A DNA stretch of 60,578 nucleotides, taken from contig JAQGDQ010001129.1 of assembly GCA_030141605.1 (NCBI GenBank), forward strand, positions 1 through 60,578, read 5' to 3'. Below are positions 51,201 through 60,578 of this stretch, one piece after another. A model generated the notes under the pieces. That model had not been told where the DNA came from. It searched no databases and was given only the letters and a program-made list of their open reading frames with translations. The translations under genes and the position numbers were made by a program. Each line of letters starts with the position of its first letter. The first letter of the stretch is position 1. The stretch is from Tubiluchus corallicola. Lineage: Eukaryota; Priapulida; Priapulimorpha; Priapulimorphida; Tubiluchidae.

Positions 51201-52240
51201 TTATCATATTACCAAATTTGTATCTTTTAACACCCCTAAAACACACCAATACTTTAGTGTTGTATCATATGTGATGCAATGGTAACATTCTATACCTACT
51301 AAATGTGTTCACGTGATCACGTATCTGTACCAAAGTCTTAATGGCTGTTCTCTATACCAAAGTAAAATTTTTATGGCAACCTGTGTGGGAGGCATTGGTT
51401 GTGACTGAATACCAAAATAACAAGAAACTGAATCACTTAGTTGTTAACGTAGATTCTTAGTCTTAGCTAAGCCTACTGGTCTTTTCTTATCAGCCACATT
51501 AGTGTAACTTTTTTCATTCAAAATGTGCAACAGTCTTGAAAATCTTGCTCATAAACCAAAATATTGTAATTCTGTTGCAATTTGTTATACATAAACCTAT
51601 AGCTCATGATATGTCTTAGCAGGTATCAACTTTATTGATAGCAATATTGCAGTATATTTATCTTTGTGATTAGTATTTAAACTTTTTGGCCTTGCATGCA
51701 CTCAGCTGTTCTTGCAAACTTTTCAAATAGAAAGTTCAGACTTTAATTGATCTTTTGATTATGAAATATTTATGTTTTCTGTTTATCAGTGAAATTCATC
51801 ATTTCTTTCCTTTTTTAGATATAACTGCATCTATTATTATCACAGAATTAGGCTCTAGTCGTCAGAAAAGCCACTTGGATGTTGTTTTAGCAAACATGAA
51901 AAATGTATGCTGCAAAGCCAGAGCGTAAGTACTTTTGTTTTTGTTCAAATGTGTTTCCTAAAATTTGAGCTTTTTTGTCATTTTGGTTTTGAACTGGTTT
52001 CATTGGTGATGTAATTATTAATAGCTCTGTGTGGTGAACAAATAACTATTAATTTGTTTGTAAATTAATAACTATTTCCTAATTTAAGATTACGGTGTAT
52101 GGGTTCTGCAGCATTAAACATGTGCATGGTTGCAAGTGGGGTTGCTCATGCATATTACGAATATGGTATTCATTGTTGGGATATAGCAGCAGGCGATCTA
52201 ATTGTACGTGAAGCTGGCGGTGTAGTCATGGACCCAAAAG
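45279..52240 (+). CDS. IMPA1: Inositol monophosphatase (IMPA1-like), partial: six internal exons
   Basis: Hydrolyses inositol monophosphates to myo-inositol in the cytosol, using Mg2+ and normally sensitive to lithium. Six exons join in frame: 45279-45415, 47964-48068, 49864-49909, 50410-50518, 51819-51924 and 52089-52240 (about 218 codons). Text in order: [19 protein letters not shown] (metal ligand Glu), [15 protein letters not shown] (metal-binding DPIDG), [70 protein letters not shown] and [11 protein letters not shown]. All catalytic residues are kept, and every junction is GT-AG with matching phase. The first exon (about 20 residues) and the last (from about GGPFDLM on, 40-45 residues) are not recognisable; the last probably lies beyond the window, past the piggyBac and palindrome insertions. 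Each intron is loaded with repeats. Confidence 0.92.
45625..45905 (+). repeat. Repeat family C cluster, forward (about 16-bp unit GGAAAGTTTGGTACTA)
   Basis: Degenerate tandem copies of GGAAAGTTTGGTACTA/G with spacing near 15-17 bases. The reverse complement of the same unit forms a second cluster at 47405-47868, in the same intron. Gives a fake Lys/Gly/Thr-rich frame. Confidence 0.75.
46020..46460 (-). repeat. Degenerate TTG/CTG then GAT trinucleotide tract in an IMPA1-like intron
   Basis: 46020-46270 is built from TTG/CTG triplets and 46330-46460 from GAT triplets, with enough decay to leave long open frames on both strands (Asn/Gln/Ser-rich on minus, Leu/Val-rich on plus). It sits between two exons of a recognised gene and between two family C clusters, so it is taken as non-coding. 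Confidence 0.8.
47405..47868 (-). repeat. Repeat family C cluster, reverse (TTTCCTAGTACCAAA units)
   Basis: Roughly 25-30 degenerate copies of TTCCTAGTACCAAATT spaced about 15-17 bases apart, the inverse of the 45625-45905 cluster. Its end lies about 95 bases from exon 2 of the IMPA1-like set. Confidence 0.75.
48840..49395 (-). mobile_element. LINE ORF2 relic, minus strand (second lineage)
   Basis: Minus-strand frames give [56 protein letters not shown], then after breaks LRLR, a stop, LGYAF and [18 protein letters not shown]. These match the YLG...DIxxRxxxA, LYGxExW-region and RLRWLGHV...GRPRKRW order of a LINE type distinct from the YGCEVWG copy at 41.5-42.6 kb. Many stops. It lies in an IMPA1-like intron. 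Confidence 0.7.
50529..51238. mobile_element. Non-autonomous hAT transposon with 8-bp target duplication
   Basis: The element starts TAGGGACTTTAACGATA and ends with the reverse complement of TAGGGGTGTTAAAAGATA, imperfect hAT-type terminal inverted repeats. It is flanked by AAACACAC on both sides (50521-50528 and 51239-51246), an exact 8-bp duplication as hAT transposases make. The left end carries TATCGATAA palindromes. The 710 bases hold no transposase frame. It lies immediately downstream of the splice donor of the fourth IMPA1-like exon identified here. A related right end occurs at 38287-38400. Confidence 0.85.
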
Positions 52241-52686
52241 GTATATGATAAATTATTTTATTGTGTTGTGTAAGTGCATTTTAGTATTCTATTAAATGTA
52301 AAATTAATGTGTGGTGGAAATGTTTGCAAGTTTTTGAGCACGCTCTCTGGTGCAATATAATTTTCAGGTATATAAAATTACACTAGTAATTACGATATTA
52401 AAGTTAGTGTAGATTCTTATGTGGGCTGCTAAATATAGACAATTATTGTCAACATATTGCATTACTTGACACTGTTCCTTAGTGTATTGGAGCCCCGCTA
52501 AACAGCGACAGTTCTGTTCTAAATTAAAGGTTTTACATATTTGAAAGCTAAAACAGTCAAACAAGTAAGTTTGCTTTTTAGTATACTGTAATTTGTTTGT
52601 GCAGACATACTGAATTTATTTTACCATTATCTGCTCACTTTGCCATTTGTGTACTGCAAGCAGATGCCAACTCCAGGAATACCATG

Positions 52687-52830
52687 AATGGTACAGGTAA
52701 AAATGGCATAAATAGAAAAGTAGGTAAAAGTGACACAAGAAAAATGGCACAGAAAAAATGGCACAAGAAAAATGGCACAGGAAAAAAATGGCACAGGAAA
52801 AAGTGGCAAAAATGGATAAGTAGGTAAAAG
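52687..52830 (+). repeat. Repeat family B cluster, forward (AAAAATGGCACAGG units)
   Basis: About nine copies of (A)n-TGGCACAGG/TGGCACAAG with 14-18 base spacing, ending AAGTAGGTAAAAG. It follows the last identified IMPA1-like exon by about 450 bases. The inverse cluster lies at 53622-53717. Confidence 0.8.
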
Positions 52831-53621
52831 GGTTAGAGTTACAGTGGGATATAATTATTTTAGTTATTTGTACCTCTGCCAAGGAAGTTGTGCTTCAACA
52901 TAGTTTGTTTGTTTGACTATTTGCTTGGTTGTTTTTTGTCTGTAAGCCTATTACATAAAAACTATCTAACAGTTTCCCAAAAAACTTTGTGAAGAAAGGC
53001 AGATATAGGGTGCCAAAATGGGAATCTTTTTGCCAGTTCTTTTTCCTCAAGAACCACATACGAAAAACAAACTGATGCACTTTTTGGAGGTCTTAGAGGA
53101 AGTACTTCTTTTTCTGTATCTCCATCTGGACAAACAACTACGAGTTATTTGCAATTCCATTTCAAGAAATTATTGCTTGTAAAACTGTGTAACACTGTCT
53201 ATAACCTTAGCATTTTAATGTATATAGTGTTATAAAGTAGCTTTGTACATATATATTTGTCAGTCTATTACCATCCCAAAATTAAATGTAAAAAAGGTAT
53301 CAAATTACCTTCTTAGAATCAAAATCCGTGATTTGTAAATTACTATTAGATCCGTAATAGTAACACCATGTGGAACATTTGTGCATTATTGATTATAAAT
53401 CCATTTAATGAATAAATATTTTGTAGATCTTTTGCTAGTCTATATGATGCCAATACAGATACATTTTTGCATGTTTACTTATTTATCTTTGTATTAATTT
53501 TTTTGAATCGAAAGAATCAGATAAATAAGTTTAGGATAGTTCGACTTTGGAGAGACTTGTTTTCTACTGAGCACATTCAGTTTTATTATAGAAATTAATT
53601 GCATCAAAGTGACTATGCGCA
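52831..53621. other. Unique sequence between the two family B clusters
   Basis: No gene or exon recognised. If the clusters are ends of one Foldback-like element, this is its interior. Confidence 0.35.
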
Positions 53622-53717
53622 ATTTTTCCTACTTTTCCATTTGGGCCTTTTTCTTTTGGTCCATTTTTACCTGTGCCATTTTTTTCCCTTGCCATGTTTA
53701 CTGTGCCATTTTTACCG
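53622..53717 (-). repeat. Repeat family B cluster, reverse
   Basis: TTTTTCCTACTTTTCC, then TTTTACCTGTGCCATTTTT and TTACTGTGCCATTTTTACC: the reverse complement of the 52687-52830 units, including the AAGTAGG-like outer phrase. Confidence 0.75.
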
Positions 53718-53849
53718 CGCACCCCAATACTATAGTTGGTAATTTTAGGAATCTCAATGCGCAGGAGAAAATATCAATCCTCCTACCTGGTAATCTGCAA
53801 CTAAGCCAATCAAAGTGTTCTTTTATTTCAATTAGTGCAGAGATATATT

Positions 53850-54064
53850 AATTCAATTCATTGCAATTCAATTCAATTTATATTTATTTGTCTCATACAA
53901 CAAACATGTAACAAAGTATTAATAATTATTACAGCTAAAACTAGAGCAGGGTGGAGAAAAGACTATATGGTCACCGAAAATCCACCCCTTACTCGAAGTA
54001 CCAACGTAATTGTTTAGCCAGTGGCATTAGTAACAGCATCTCTTATTGTTGTTATTAGTTGGAA
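53850..54064 (-). mobile_element. LINE 3' end (minus orientation), interrupted by piggyBac
   Basis: The outer edge is a TTCAATT repeat tail, reading on the minus strand as AATTGAATTGAATTG. Inside is a 3' UTR-like segment with a GGGTGGA...TCCACCCC stem near 53950-53990. The sequence runs up to the TTAA at 54065 where the piggyBac element inserted; LINE sequence may resume after 56395. Confidence 0.5.
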
Positions 54065-54068
54065 TTAA

Positions 54069-56391
54069 CGGTTAATCTACGTCGTGGGTACAGGCGTACC
54101 CGCCGACAAAATTAAATTAGTCTCATGCGTAAATGATTACACTTGATGGCTTTGACTTTCATGACTTTTTCTAATTATGTGAGATGTATCTACGCCCCTA
54201 ATGAATTTGAAAAATAATAGTGTATTTCACTGCTACCAGTATTTCTATAACTATCTACGTCGTGGGTACCATCATACCCATGCGTATGTACAGTAGACTG
54301 CGTACAGTAGACATCGCTCACATACACAGTGAACTGGTGAACGTAGTGACGAAATTCAGACAGCCAATCAACTCAGATTTACTTCCAGAAACAATGGGTA
54401 TTTAGCACAGTGTGTCTGTTGCTGGCAGCTCAGTTTGCAATTTGGAAGCTAAGTGACAGTCGATTAGCGCTAGTATGGATCACAGACAGAGACGTCGTCA
54501 ATTCACGGCAGATGAGGCCGCTATAATTATGCAAAATTACGACTCAGACAATCCAGACGATGGCGATGATGACTATCAGCTGCCAGTAGAGGCTGTAGTT
54601 GCTGAAACTGCATCAGACACAGAGGACGATAGTGACAGTGAAGCCACAGATGATCCGGAGCCACTGATTGCAGCTCCTTCAGGCAAGCAATGGAGAAGAA
54701 TCGCTGTCAACGACAACGACGAACCCGGTAGAGCTCCTCAGCGAAATATCTTGCAGCACAATCCAGGTTTCATTCCGTCTCTACACCCCCAATCTCCTGA
54801 GGAATCGTTCAAAGTTTTCATCGAAAACATAATTCCTGATTCAGTTCGATACACTAATCTCGAAGCTCGACGAGTATCTGTGAACTCAGAATGGTTTCGT
54901 GACAATTGGATTGAATGTGATGAAATCGAACTCTACGCATTCCTCGGATTACATATTCTATGTGGTGTCTACAAGGCTCATTACCGCTGCATCTCAGAGC
55001 TTTTTCAAGAGCGCGATGGTATTCCTGCAATGTACGCAACAATGTCGAAGCAGCGCTTTGAAATGATCCAGCGAGTATTCCGTTGTGACGACCGTTTGCG
55101 ACGAAATCGCGATGACCCCTTTTCTCCCATTCGAGAGGTTTGGAACTCTGTGATCTCTAGATTCAAGAACGTATGCAAACCATCTCCTCACCTGACAATC
55201 GATGAGCAGTTAGTTGAGTTCCATGGGAGATTTTCGTCAATATATACCTACAAAGCCAGGGAAGTATGGAATGAAGATCTTCTGGCTAGTAGACAACGAC
55301 AACACATACGTACTCAATGGCATTGCATACAGTGGTGCAGGAACATTCCCTGATCCAGAATTCAACGAATGTGATCTCTCTTGCAAATGCACCCTGACTA
55401 TAGCTAAGCCTTTTTTGGCAGTGGTGTTAGCATCACAATGGATAACTGGTTTACCAGCTCTCCTCTACTCACCAAACTTGAAGAGAAGAGAATCACAGCT
55501 GTTGGCACGGTGCGACACAATAGAAGAGACATTCCTGCCATTGCCAAGAGTACAGCTGGGAGAGATCATAGGTCAGCTGTGTACTATCAGAGTGGCTCCC
55601 AAATACTCATCTCATTCGTAGACCGAAAGAAGATGAAACCCGTATTACTTCTCAGCACGCTTCATCGCAATGCTCTACAGGGAGAGGTCAAGCCCGAGAT
55701 TGTTCAGTTCTACAATGCTACGAAGTCTGCAGTGGACAACCTTGACCATCTCGTTCGATTTTATTCTTGTAAGCGCCGTACACGCAGATGGCCTTATTCC
55801 ATGCTGATGAACCTCATCGACGTCATGGGCGTGAATGCCTTCATCTTATTCAATAATCGCTCAGCGGCAGCTATGACAAGATACAACTTTCTAAAAGACC
55901 TATCTCACCAACTGATCATACCTCGAATGAACAGACGAAGAGCCGATGACCCAAGACTCAACTCTAAAGTCTTGACAGCTATTCATTTGTTTGTACCAGA
56001 GGCCGCTGCCAATCGCCCACCACCTCCACAACCTGCAGCCGCAGGTCGCAAAAGGAAACGGTGTCAACTCTGCCCGGGGCGTCTAGACAAGAAAACGGAT
56101 GTTCAGTGTCGAAAGTGCGCGAAATATCTTTGCCTAGAACACCGCATTTCTATCTGTACTAACTGTTTTAACTGATTTTCATTGACTTACTTTTACAAAT
56201 AAAGTCCAATAATTTTGTATTTCATCTGTAACATTTTAAAATTATTTGATTAAATTTAACTGAAGTTCATAATACTACCATAATAAACTTGTTCAACTTG
56301 TTTTTTATGCATTTATTTAATTATTCAGGTATGGGTATGCATGTACCCACGACGTAGTTCGCTCAAGTTTTTTTAGGACGTAGATTAACCG
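54069..56391 (+). mobile_element. Complete piggyBac-family transposon (2,323 bp)
   Basis: TTAA at 54065-54068 and 56392-56395 flank the element, the canonical piggyBac target duplication. The outermost 15 bases, CGGTTAATCTACGTC (54069-54083), recur as an exact reverse complement at 56377-56391. Inside, CTACGTCGTGGGTAC occurs at 54077-54091 and 54255-54269 and inverted at 56343-56357, forming subterminal inverted repeats. It encodes a piggyBac transposase and ends with an AATAAA at 56198. It sits inside or beyond the IMPA1-like gene, in old LINE sequence. The perfect ends suggest a young insertion. Confidence 0.93.
54475..56175 (+). pseudogene. piggyBac transposase, frame broken by two compensating T-run slips
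   Basis: A 566-residue frame would run from the ATG at 54475 to 56175. An acidic N-terminus is followed by the DDE_Tnp_1_7 core: FKVFIENIIPDSV, LGLHILCGVYKAHYR, LTIDEQLVEFHGR, the first acidic region FWLVDNDNTYVLNG, MDNWFTSSPLLTKL (second Asp) and NLIDVMGVNAFILF (third Asp). A C-terminal cysteine-rich zinc domain follows (CQLCPG, CRKCAKYLCLEH, ICTNCFN). The frame slips at TTTT (55231-55234, one T too many) and returns at TTTTTT (55411-55416, one T too few). About 60 codons, including the first catalytic Asp, are thus out of frame with both flanks. The rest is intact. It may be a recent mutation or a sequencing error. Confidence 0.9.
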
Positions 56392-56395
56392 TTAA

Positions 56396-58330
56396 CCACG
56401 ACGTATTCAGCAGCAAGAAATATAATTTATGTACAACAGATAAGAAGAAAATTAATAACATATCATATCAATGATGCATAGCAGAAGCAACAATAATTGT
56501 AACCTTTGATAAACTAAATAAAGACGTTCAAATTGTGAAAAATTCTAAACTGGCAAAAATAGATTAAAGTTGGTGAAGGAAACATCTCATGAAAAATAAT
56601 CAACGTCATTATTACTGCACAAGCAGAATACACAAAAAACGATAACAGTGGCAAAATGGTTAGAAAAGTTATGTTCATTAACAATAAAAGCAGAGTGTAA
56701 AGTAGCAGCGGCTGTAAATTAGCAAGCTAAACTATGGCAGTGTAAAGAGAAAATAATACTAATAATAATTAGCAGTTTCATTGCGTTTTATAATTGCAAT
56801 ACTAAGCAAAATTGCAGAACTTGGCAAAGTAAACAAATTAAGAAAAAGTAACAATTGTCAATATGGATAAGCAGAAATCAAAACATATTCGGATATTATT
56901 AATTATAATGATAGTGTTAATATGGACTAGTATATGCACTTTATGCAGCAACAATAAATGTATCTGTAAACAGGCAGAACACAATGAAGCAAAATGTATA
57001 TAAGAATCGAAAGCGGCATTGAGATTTTGGGCTTAAATAGCAAATCAGTTAGTGCAGTCATTAAGCAAAAATGCACCTTTAAGTCACAAATTTACAAACA
57101 TTTACAATTTTATCTTTACGGACTAACAAAAATACCTTGAAATTGCTAAAATTAATATCAAGAAGACCAAAAAGATTAGAAATTAGTTAGAAATCATTTA
57201 GTACTTTAGCTGTCATAAATTAGTTAGAAATTAGCTAAAAATTTCTCCGATGCTTTGTCATTAAGTAAATCTATATGTACTTCGTAATTTTCAAAATTAA
57301 ATGCAATCTTGGGATGGAAATCAGTCTTTTAGGCTGTTCACCTTAGGCTCTATAATGCATGTCAAAACAAACAAAAAATGTGTTTATAAAAAATATGTTT
57401 GCTTTCACACCAAGTTATAGAAATGTGTGTTTGATATTAAAAATCATTTTAAGCAACAAATTTTTTGTGCTTATTGCATTTCATAAGTTTCATTCTAGAG
57501 TGAAACTAGTTACAATGCCCACCTTCGTATAGAGTTGCCACCTCATCACGAGCCGAAGTCAGGAGTCAAGAGTCAACTAGGAGGTCGGGGCCTAGGCGAC
57601 GTATTACGAAGCTTTTTTTAAGCAACAAAAATCAAGAAAAGTAAACCACTAAGTAGTACAAATTTCTTGATTTTAGACTCTGAAAAAGCCTTAAACCTAA
57701 AACTTACAAAAGTGCAAGCAGTGTAAATATATTTTTGGAGTTCCTTCCTAGTCCCAACGCATTTCTTACATTTTTTAGATTTCTGAAGACAGTTTGAATG
57801 TTGTGTGAATTAAAGCTAAGCCGAAAAAATGTTTGTACTGAAGCACTTGCCACTGCTGCAAAAGTTGGCGAGAAATGCTGAGGCCGTGTAACCCTTTAAA
57901 CTTAATTTAATAAGTTTACTATTTTACTTAAGAGAGATTCCACTGTTTTTAGCTTGGCGTGTTTACATTTCAATAGTACGAAAGATGTATTTCCATTTTT
58001 TCCACTTCAATTTCAATGCAATGGTCAAAATCAGGAGATTTCAGAATTTTTCAAAAGTCCGACTGAAGTATGGATGTGTGGCTGAATTTCAGGAGAACCC
58101 AGTTACAAAACAAGAATGGTGGCAACCCTATCTTCGTAATGCCAACCTCAATTAACGCCAATATTTTCGGCAAAATAAAATGTCTATATTTGCATGGACA
58201 TGCATGTAATTAATGCACTTTGTTATAATGACAAACTCTCTTAAAGCCAACTTTTTTGCAGTCCCAAAGTAGATTCTATAAAGAGGTTTGACTGTATTAT
58301 ACGACAGACAAAACATAAGAGCAGAAATCA
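56396..58330. other. No gene seen
   Basis: AT-rich sequence with short ORFs only. The terminal IMPA1-like exon was looked for here and not found. Text around 58250-58295 (AGAGGTTTGACTGTA) is reminiscent of pogo/Tigger transposon ends, but no matching partner end was located. Confidence 0.35.
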
Positions 58331-58474
58331 GTTCGCTTATTTAAGTATGACACACAGATTTTTGCTTAGTACTATATTTTAGGTAGGTCCCATCAAAACG
58401 TAGTTTGCTTGTTTAAGTATGACAAACAAATTTTGGCTTAGCGCTATGTTTTAAGTAGGTCCCATCAAAATGTA
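58331..58474 (+). repeat. 72-bp tandem duplication, two copies
   Basis: 58331-58402 and 58403-58474 share GTTTGCTTNTTTAAGTATGA, CTTAG-GCTAT-TTTT and AGTAGGTCCCATCAAAA, with about ten differences. Non-coding. Confidence 0.85.
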
Positions 58475-58571
58475 ACTTTCATATTATAAATAATGCCATT
58501 ATAAGGAACACAAAGCATTTTTAGTTTTTTTGTTGCTATATATTAAAGTTCATTTGAATTAATAATCACTA

Positions 58572-60105
58572 GCAAAGGCCCCGCAAAAGATTTTGCGTAT
58601 AAATACACGTGTAATAAATAATACGCGAACATCCTACACAGTCCTCATGTATAACACAAAGCCCGTAACATCCTGCCTACTTACCTAACGCAAAGCCAGC
58701 AGGCAGCTACTGTATGACTGTTTATCTAACGCAGAGCAGCTTTTTGCTGAATTAAAGTTATAGAGTACAATGGATGACGTCAGCACAATGGAATGCGTTA
58801 GGGCAGTTTTCTAAGCGAAAATCGCCGAAAATAGAACCTCTAATTAACTCGCCAGTACTCCTCTCAGTGGACCTGCCCTAAAATATAGTCCACATCATCG
58901 TGTAGCCCCGTTCTTCCTCTTTCTGATGAGCTATATATCTCCTTCCCAGAGTCCACCGGGCGCCGCTAGAAGTTTCGCATGCTGTTTGATCAAAATTTCA
59001 AAAATCGCGAGTTGGCCGGGAAAAGGACGCCGTGGCCCTCTAAGGAATTATAAATAGGCCTATGACACCCACCGCTGAACGGGCTATCTATCCATAGCCA
59101 GCACCACCCTCGGCCCATTCCCGTTCTCTACATCTCAGCCGTATAACTTTTGCAAAAAACGGCCGAAAAATGGCCATTTTTGGAGGTTTGCCTTCCTCCT
59201 CACGGTGGGCCCGATTCGATAAACCATCAATGGCACGACACTAGATCGAGACCTTCGTTTGATATAAGATCGCCGCAATGGTCCTCGTCTGCAGCCTCGA
59301 ATCTTATCTACTATTATATTAATATTCTTGGTATCTTAATATATATATATATAAGATTCGAGGCTACAGCCCGGACGAGGGCACCATTTGCGGCGATCTA
59401 TATATCAAACGAAAGGTCTCGATCTAGTGTCGTGCCATTGATGGTTTATTTTTCGAATGGGGCCCACCGGGAGGAAGGGGGGGCGAAAAACCTCCAAAAA
59501 TGGCCCTTTTTCGGCCGTTTTTTGTAAAAGTTATACGGCTGAGATGTAGAGAACGGGAACGGGCCGAGGGGGGTGCTGGGTATGGATAGATAGCCCGTTC
59601 AGCGGTGGGTGTAGTAGGCATATTTAGAATTCCCGAGAGGGCCACGGCGTCCCGTAACGGGCGTTTTCCCGGACCCAACTCGCGATTTTTTCGAAATTTT
59701 GACCAAACAGCATGCGGGAAAAACGTTCTAGCGGCGCCCGGTGGGACTCTCGGAAGGAGATATATAGCTCATCAGAAAGAGGAAGAACGGGGCTACACGA
59801 TGATGTGGGCTATATGTTAGGGCAGGTCCACCGAGAGGAGTATCAACGAGTTAGTTAGGAGTTCTATTTTCGGCAATTTTCGCTTAGAAAACTGCTGACG
59901 CAAAGGCATTGTTGTGACGTCATCCATTGTACTCTGTCTATAATCTTATAACTTTAATTCAGCAAAAAGCTACAGGCTTTGCGTTAGTTAAACAAACAGT
60001 AGGCACGATGTTACGGGCTTTGTGTTATAAATGTGGACTAGGTAGGATGTTCGCGTATTATTGATTACACGTGTATTTATACGCAATCTTTTGCGGGGCC
60101 TTTGC
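58572..60105. mobile_element. 1.53-kb near-perfect palindromic (foldback) element flanked by TA
   Basis: From GCAAAGGCCCCGCAAAAGAT at 58572 inward, the sequence is matched by the reverse complement of 60105 inward, for about 735 bases per arm with scattered differences, leaving an AT-rich loop of about 45 bases near 59306-59350. Both ends abut TA (58570-58571 and 60106-60107), which would fit a mariner/Tc1-like TA target. The arms are clearly more GC-rich than the surroundings and carry no transposase frame, so this is a non-autonomous long-inverted-repeat element. It stands directly against a LINE tail on its right. Confidence 0.85.
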
Positions 60106-60107
60106 TA

Positions 60108-60578
60108 TTTATTATATTATTTATTATTATTAGTTTATTTCGTATAAAAATATACAGTTTACAAAGATAAAGAAGTTAGTAAAACAGGTAATGCGATATT
60201 AGTAAAGTAACATATCTACAGACATTCAACTTTATAATAACCACACATTGTAGTTCCCTTGTAATTATATTACATTATACAGTGTTGTAAGGAGCTATAA
60301 TGGATATCTTAAAACATAATCTTTAAATGAGTTCTTAACCTTTAATTTTACATTTTCGTTTAGATCTACAGTACAGCCATATTTAAATCTTAAATTTACT
60401 TGACTGTTATTTACATAGTAGCATAGCTTTGGAATTCTCAATGTGCAAGAGTTTACAATTTTTCTCACAAAGTTAAATTTTCGACTATCTATTAAATAAT
60501 TCGCAGGCATTGTGCCACAAAAATACATTAACAATTTGACACTTTCATTTTGTCTAAAACCAAATATCTTTCTATAAG
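60108..60578 (-). mobile_element. LINE 3' part, minus strand, continuing beyond the window
   Basis: The minus strand opens with LIRKIFGFRQNESVKLLMYF, followed by NYLIDSRKFNFVRKIVNS and, later, LKVKNSFKDYVLRYPL before a stop (60295-60297). This fits the C-terminal region of LINE ORF2. It is followed by a 3' UTR and the tail CGAAATAAACTAATAATAAT up to 60108. The frame in view is unbroken, so this is a younger copy than the other LINEs here. Confidence 0.6.

Noticed and set aside
54854-55191. Minus-strand ORFs across the piggyBac transposase
   Set aside because: Antisense shadows of the transposase frame.
58923-58930. CTGATGAG in the palindrome arm, resembling a hammerhead ribozyme core
   Set aside because: The required GAAA partner and flanking stems are not present in either arm.
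59150-59820. ORFs of 71-125 codons inside the palindrome
   Set aside because: They cross the loop or mirror each other on opposite strands, are Pro/Arg-rich because of GC content, and show no domain.

Overview
This window is nuclear DNA from a metazoan, most probably an invertebrate. It is AT-rich, its genes have introns with ordinary GT-AG splice sites, polyadenylation signals can be seen, and it carries an animal-type mobile-element load: non-LTR retrotransposons (LINEs), BEL/Pao, piggyBac, hAT, tRNA-derived SINE heads and simple repeats. The phylum cannot be settled from sequence alone. No prokaryotic operon, ribosomal RNA gene or CRISPR array was found.

Layout. 1-7.4 kb is intergenic: triplet low-complexity sequence, a 28-bp inverted repeat, a SINE-like head and a long TTG/TTC/TTA microsatellite. 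7,489-8,663 (+) is a complete two-exon testis-specific-type serine/threonine kinase (TSSK-like). 8.7-14.7 kb is intergenic with a LINE reverse transcriptase relic, a long GA tract and a LINE 3' end. 14,847-17,127 (-) is a complete two-exon family 92 glycosyltransferase. 18.0-19.0 kb holds LINE relics. 19,438-34,598 (+) is a four-exon GT54 N-acetylglucosaminyltransferase (MGAT4C-like), modelled here as 466 residues. Its two small middle exons lie in about 14 kb of intron full of LINE fragments and repeats. 35-43 kb contains a coding-like frame cut by a LINE end, hAT-like fragments, a decayed BEL/Pao element, another LINE relic and an orphan terminal exon. 45,279-52,240 (+) carries six exons of an inositol monophosphatase (IMPA1-like); its first and last coding exons were not found here. 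54,069-56,391 is a structurally complete piggyBac element. 58,572-60,105 is a 1.5-kb near-perfect palindrome, followed by a minus-strand LINE that runs off the window.

The four host genes are not a functional cluster. Two encode Golgi-type type II glycosyltransferases, one a cytosolic phosphatase of the inositol cycle, and one a kinase of a family usually expressed in male germ cells. They lie on both strands, separated by mobile DNA.

The most notable signals come from mobile DNA. A hAT insertion with perfect 8-bp target duplications begins ten bases inside an IMPA1-like intron, and its duplication restores the splice-donor context. Short-unit (about 15-17 bp) repeat clusters occur in inverted pairs in and near the IMPA1-like introns, like the ends of Foldback/TU transposons. 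The piggyBac transposase frame is broken only by two single-base T-run slips that cancel each other. The 1.5-kb palindrome is flanked by TA.
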